DNA from: Dehalococcoidales bacterium
GTDB lineage: Bacteria; Chloroflexota; Dehalococcoidia; Dehalococcoidales; UBA5760
Assembly (NCBI GenBank): GCA_016931015.1
Contig: JAFGFP010000037.1
Location: 1-6,682 of the forward strand
Direction of reading: 5' to 3'
Length of the DNA: 6,682 nucleotides
Shown here: positions 5,257-6,682 of the stretch, piece by piece
Layout of the letters: each line of letters starts with the position of its first letter
How positions within the stretch are numbered: position 1 is the first letter of the stretch
The notes under the pieces: generated by a model
Database searches by the model: none
Seen by the model: only the letters and a program-made list of their open reading frames with translations
What the model was told of the DNA's origin: nothing
Translations under genes and position numbers: made by a program

Positions 5257-6087
5257 ATGAAGGTTATTACCCGGATAGCCGACCTGAAAAGGCTGAGGCG
5301 GGAGCTCTTCGAACCGGTGGGCCTGGTGCCGACCATGGGCAGCCTCCATGAAGGTCACCTGTCTCTGGTGCGAAGAGCCAGAGAGGAAAACCCTTCGCTG
5401 GTGGTCAGCATCTTCGTCAATCCGACCCAGTTCGGCCCCCGAGAGGATTTTAAACGTTATCCTCGTGATACCAAGGCCGACATGGCCCTGCTGGAGAAAG
5501 AGGCGGTTGACGTTGTCTTTGTGCCCAAGGCGGACGAGATGTACCCACCGCAGTTCAATTCCTGGGTGGAAATCGGCGGGCTGGCCGAGCGGCTCGAGGG
5601 GGCCAGCCGTCCCGGGCACTTCCGGGGGGTAGCCACGGTCTGTAACAAGCTCTTTAACATCGTCCAGCCGACCCGGGCCTACTTCGGGCAGAAGGACACG
5701 CAGCAGGCGGCGGTCATCAAAAAGATGGTCGCCGAGCTCGACATGAACCTGGAAATCGTGACCCTGCCTATAGTGCGCGAGCCCGACGGGCTGGCCATGA
5801 GCAGCCGTAACCGCTATCTTAACCCCGACGAGCGCCGGGCGGCCTTAGTCCTCTATCGGGCCCTGACCCTGGGGCGCAGGCTCTGGGATGATGGGGAAAA
5901 GGACGCCGGGAAAATCAGGCGGGAGATGGCCCGGATGATTCAAAAAGAGCCGCTGGCTCGTATTGATTATGTCTCCATCGCCCATGCGGAGACCCTGGAC
6001 GAGCTGGATATAGTTGAGCCGCCGGCCCTGGTCTCGCTGGCCGTAAAAATCGGCGGTACTAGACTTATCGATAACATACTGCTATAA
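5257..6087 (+). CDS. panC: pantothenate synthetase (pantoate-beta-alanine ligase)
   Basis: PanC condenses pantoate with beta-alanine using ATP, through a pantoyl-adenylate, to give pantothenate. At 276 residues it is of normal length. It shows the nucleotidyltransferase HIGH-type motif HEGH (31-34) following PTMG (25-28), the FVNPTQFGP segment (53-61), and RPGHFRGVATVCNKLFN (118-134). FGQKD (143-147) and the KMSKS-like MSSRN (181-185) follow, so the active site appears complete. ATG 5257 lies 10 bases after the panB stop. The ribosome site is weak (GAG at the panB end), so coupling to panB translation is likely. It is the last gene of the operon; a strong terminator follows about 54 bases after its stop. 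A TATAAT box overlaps its stop codon. Confidence 0.97.
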   Translation: MKVITRIADLKRLRRELFEPVGLVPTMGSLHEGHLSLVRRAREENPSLVVSIFVNPTQFGPREDFKRYPRDTKADMALLEKEAVDVVFVPKADEMYPPQFNSWVEIGGLAERLEGASRPGHFRGVATVCNKLFNIVQPTRAYFGQKDTQQAAVIKKMVAELDMNLEIVTLPIVREPDGLAMSSRNRYLNPDERRAALVLYRALTLGRRLWDDGEKDAGKIRREMARMIQKEPLARIDYVSIAHAETLDELDIVEPPALVSLAVKIGGTRLIDNILL

Positions 6088-6088
6088 T
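6060..6088 (+). promoter_or_regulatory. possible promoter inside the 3' end of panC
   Basis: TAGACT (6060-6065, four of six bases of consensus), a 17-base spacer and a perfect TATAAT (6083-6088) overlap the last codons and stop of panC. A transcript starting near 6095 would run about 84 bases to the terminator at 6178 and include a small hairpin (GGCTT 6113-6117 with AAGCC 6123-6127). It may be a chance match. Confidence 0.3.
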
Positions 6089-6140
6089 TAATACCCTAAA
6101 GTGGGGTTCTATGGCTTCTCGTAAGCCTTAGACCTATGAT

Positions 6141-6178
6141 AAAGGGGCAGAGAGTTACTCTTTGCCCCTTTGTGTTTT
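6141..6178 (+). terminator. intrinsic terminator of the pantothenate operon
   Basis: Positions 6141-6154 pair with 6158-6171 over 14 positions, starting AAAGGGGCA and closing on a three-base TTA loop, with one G-T pair. GTGTTTT follows (6172-6178). It is the strongest terminator in the window and separates the operon from the AT-rich gene to the right. The AAA/TTT ends make it potentially bidirectional. Confidence 0.9.
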
Positions 6179-6198
6179 AGGAGGATGGCAATAGAGTA

Positions 6199-6227
6199 TT
6201 GACTGTGAACCAATATAATACTATAAA
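6199..6227 (+). promoter_or_regulatory. sigma70-type promoter of the AbiU2-like gene
   Basis: TTGACT (6199-6204), a 17-base spacer and TATAAA (6222-6227) predict a start at about 6233-6236, essentially at the ATG of the next gene. A second TATAAT (6214-6219) lies in the spacer but is too close to this -35 box to pair with it. Confidence 0.7.
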
Positions 6228-6235
6228 TACTTAAG

Positions 6236-6682
6236 ATGCCAATTTCAAATAAGAGGCCTTCAGCTGAAGAAGAGTTTTTAAGGTATCACAACAAACTCAG
6301 AAGTGAACTAAATGCAGCTTATTGGCATTTTAGAGTAGTCGAGTATATCAGAGAGCTTCGGGGCGATTATCTAAGAGAACTGAACCAAACACCTTCTTTT
6401 TGGGGCTTAACTATAAAAGCCCATGTTGTTTCGGCACTGACACTTCTTAATCGTTTCTTTGATAAGAAGGAGAAGGTAAAGCATCTTCACATGCAAAATT
6501 TCTTAGATTTTATAGAGCAAAACAAGGACATCTTCTCACGTCGAAAATTTAAGAAACGCTTACTCTTGTTAGGTAGATACGATGACTTGGCTGCACAGTT
6601 TAACAGCGAGATAACAACTGATAAAATCGAGCAAGACAGACAGAGATTAAGGGACTTACCTATTTCGAGTCTTAGGGCATGG
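6236..6682 (+). CDS. HEPN AbiU2-like protein, 3' end cut off by window
   Basis: A frame of 149 codons stays open from ATG 6236 to the window end; the stop lies beyond it. The predicted protein is helical and charged. Its pattern recalls HEPN AbiU2-type domains, which are linked to phage abortive infection: a long helix (about 10-50, containing NAAYWHFRVVEYIREL), then a Phe/Trp-containing helix leading to LLNRFFDKKEK (70-80), then HLHMQNFLDFI (83-93) before a basic helix (SRRKFKKR). In AbiU2 proteins a LxRxxD element followed by a short linker to a L-x-x-F/L-L segment is typical. A catalytic RNase motif R-x4-6-H cannot be assigned safely. Base composition falls to about 40% GC, far below the panC region, which suggests a different origin. 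There is no Shine-Dalgarno site; the promoter position implies a leaderless mRNA. The coding call is good, the family call is tentative and from memory of the pattern. Confidence 0.65.
   Translation, partial: MPISNKRPSAEEEFLRYHNKLRSELNAAYWHFRVVEYIRELRGDYLRELNQTPSFWGLTIKAHVVSALTLLNRFFDKKEKVKHLHMQNFLDFIEQNKDIFSRRKFKKRLLLLGRYDDLAAQFNSEITTDKIEQDRQRLRDLPISSLRAW

Noticed and set aside
6111..6131. Six-codon reading frame (ATG GCT TCT CGT AAG CCT TAG) after panC
   Set aside because: Too short to support as a gene; more likely the GGCTT/AAGCC hairpin read as codons.
6179..6199. Perfect AGGAGG (6179-6184) directly touching an ATG at 6185
   Set aside because: The spacing is zero and the frame stops after five codons; likely chance.

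Overview
The window looks like chromosomal DNA from a GC-rich bacterium. Most genes are strongly GC-rich, Shine-Dalgarno sites are clear, and sigma70-type promoters are near consensus (TTGACN with a 17-18 base spacer and TATAAT-like boxes). The gene mix (LuxR-type regulator, DUF4870, DUF5658, DUF2520-panD-panB-panC) fits Chloroflexota, perhaps Dehalococcoidia. That placement is an inference from overall look, not from a marker gene.

Layout. (1) 1-62: 5' part of a tRNA-Phe(GAA) on the minus strand, with its own promoter. (2) 240-545: a small three-helix membrane protein (DUF5658-like) on the minus strand, with an almost leaderless transcript. (3) 720-2362: a promoter, a LuxR-family response regulator whose phospho-acceptor Asp is replaced by Gly, and a PPP-family Ser/Thr protein phosphatase. 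(4) 2414-2917: a separately promoted DUF4870 membrane protein. (5) 2934-6087: the pantothenate operon. It has a promoter, a ~180-base leader with several hairpins and a terminator-like hairpin, then a Rossmann/DUF2520 protein, panD, panB and panC. (6) 6088-6178: an intergenic stretch ending in a strong intrinsic terminator. (7) 6199-6682: a new, visibly AT-richer unit with its own promoter and a leaderless gene resembling the HEPN AbiU2 family, cut by the window end.

How the genes work together. PanB makes ketopantoate, PanD makes beta-alanine and PanC joins pantoate to beta-alanine. The step between PanB and PanC is ketopantoate reduction, and the only candidate here is the NAD(P)-binding DUF2520 protein that opens the operon. 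With it the operon would cover all four steps to pantothenate. The leader ahead of it looks like a transcription attenuator. A cis-acting 'pan' RNA motif is known from Chloroflexi pantothenate operons and is the leading hypothesis.

The points most worth a second look are the Asp-less receiver beside a Ser/Thr phosphatase, the structured pan leader with tandem hairpins, the DUF2520 protein as a non-PanE ketopantoate reductase, and the AT-rich AbiU2-like gene at the right edge. I do not see a clearly new multi-gene system.
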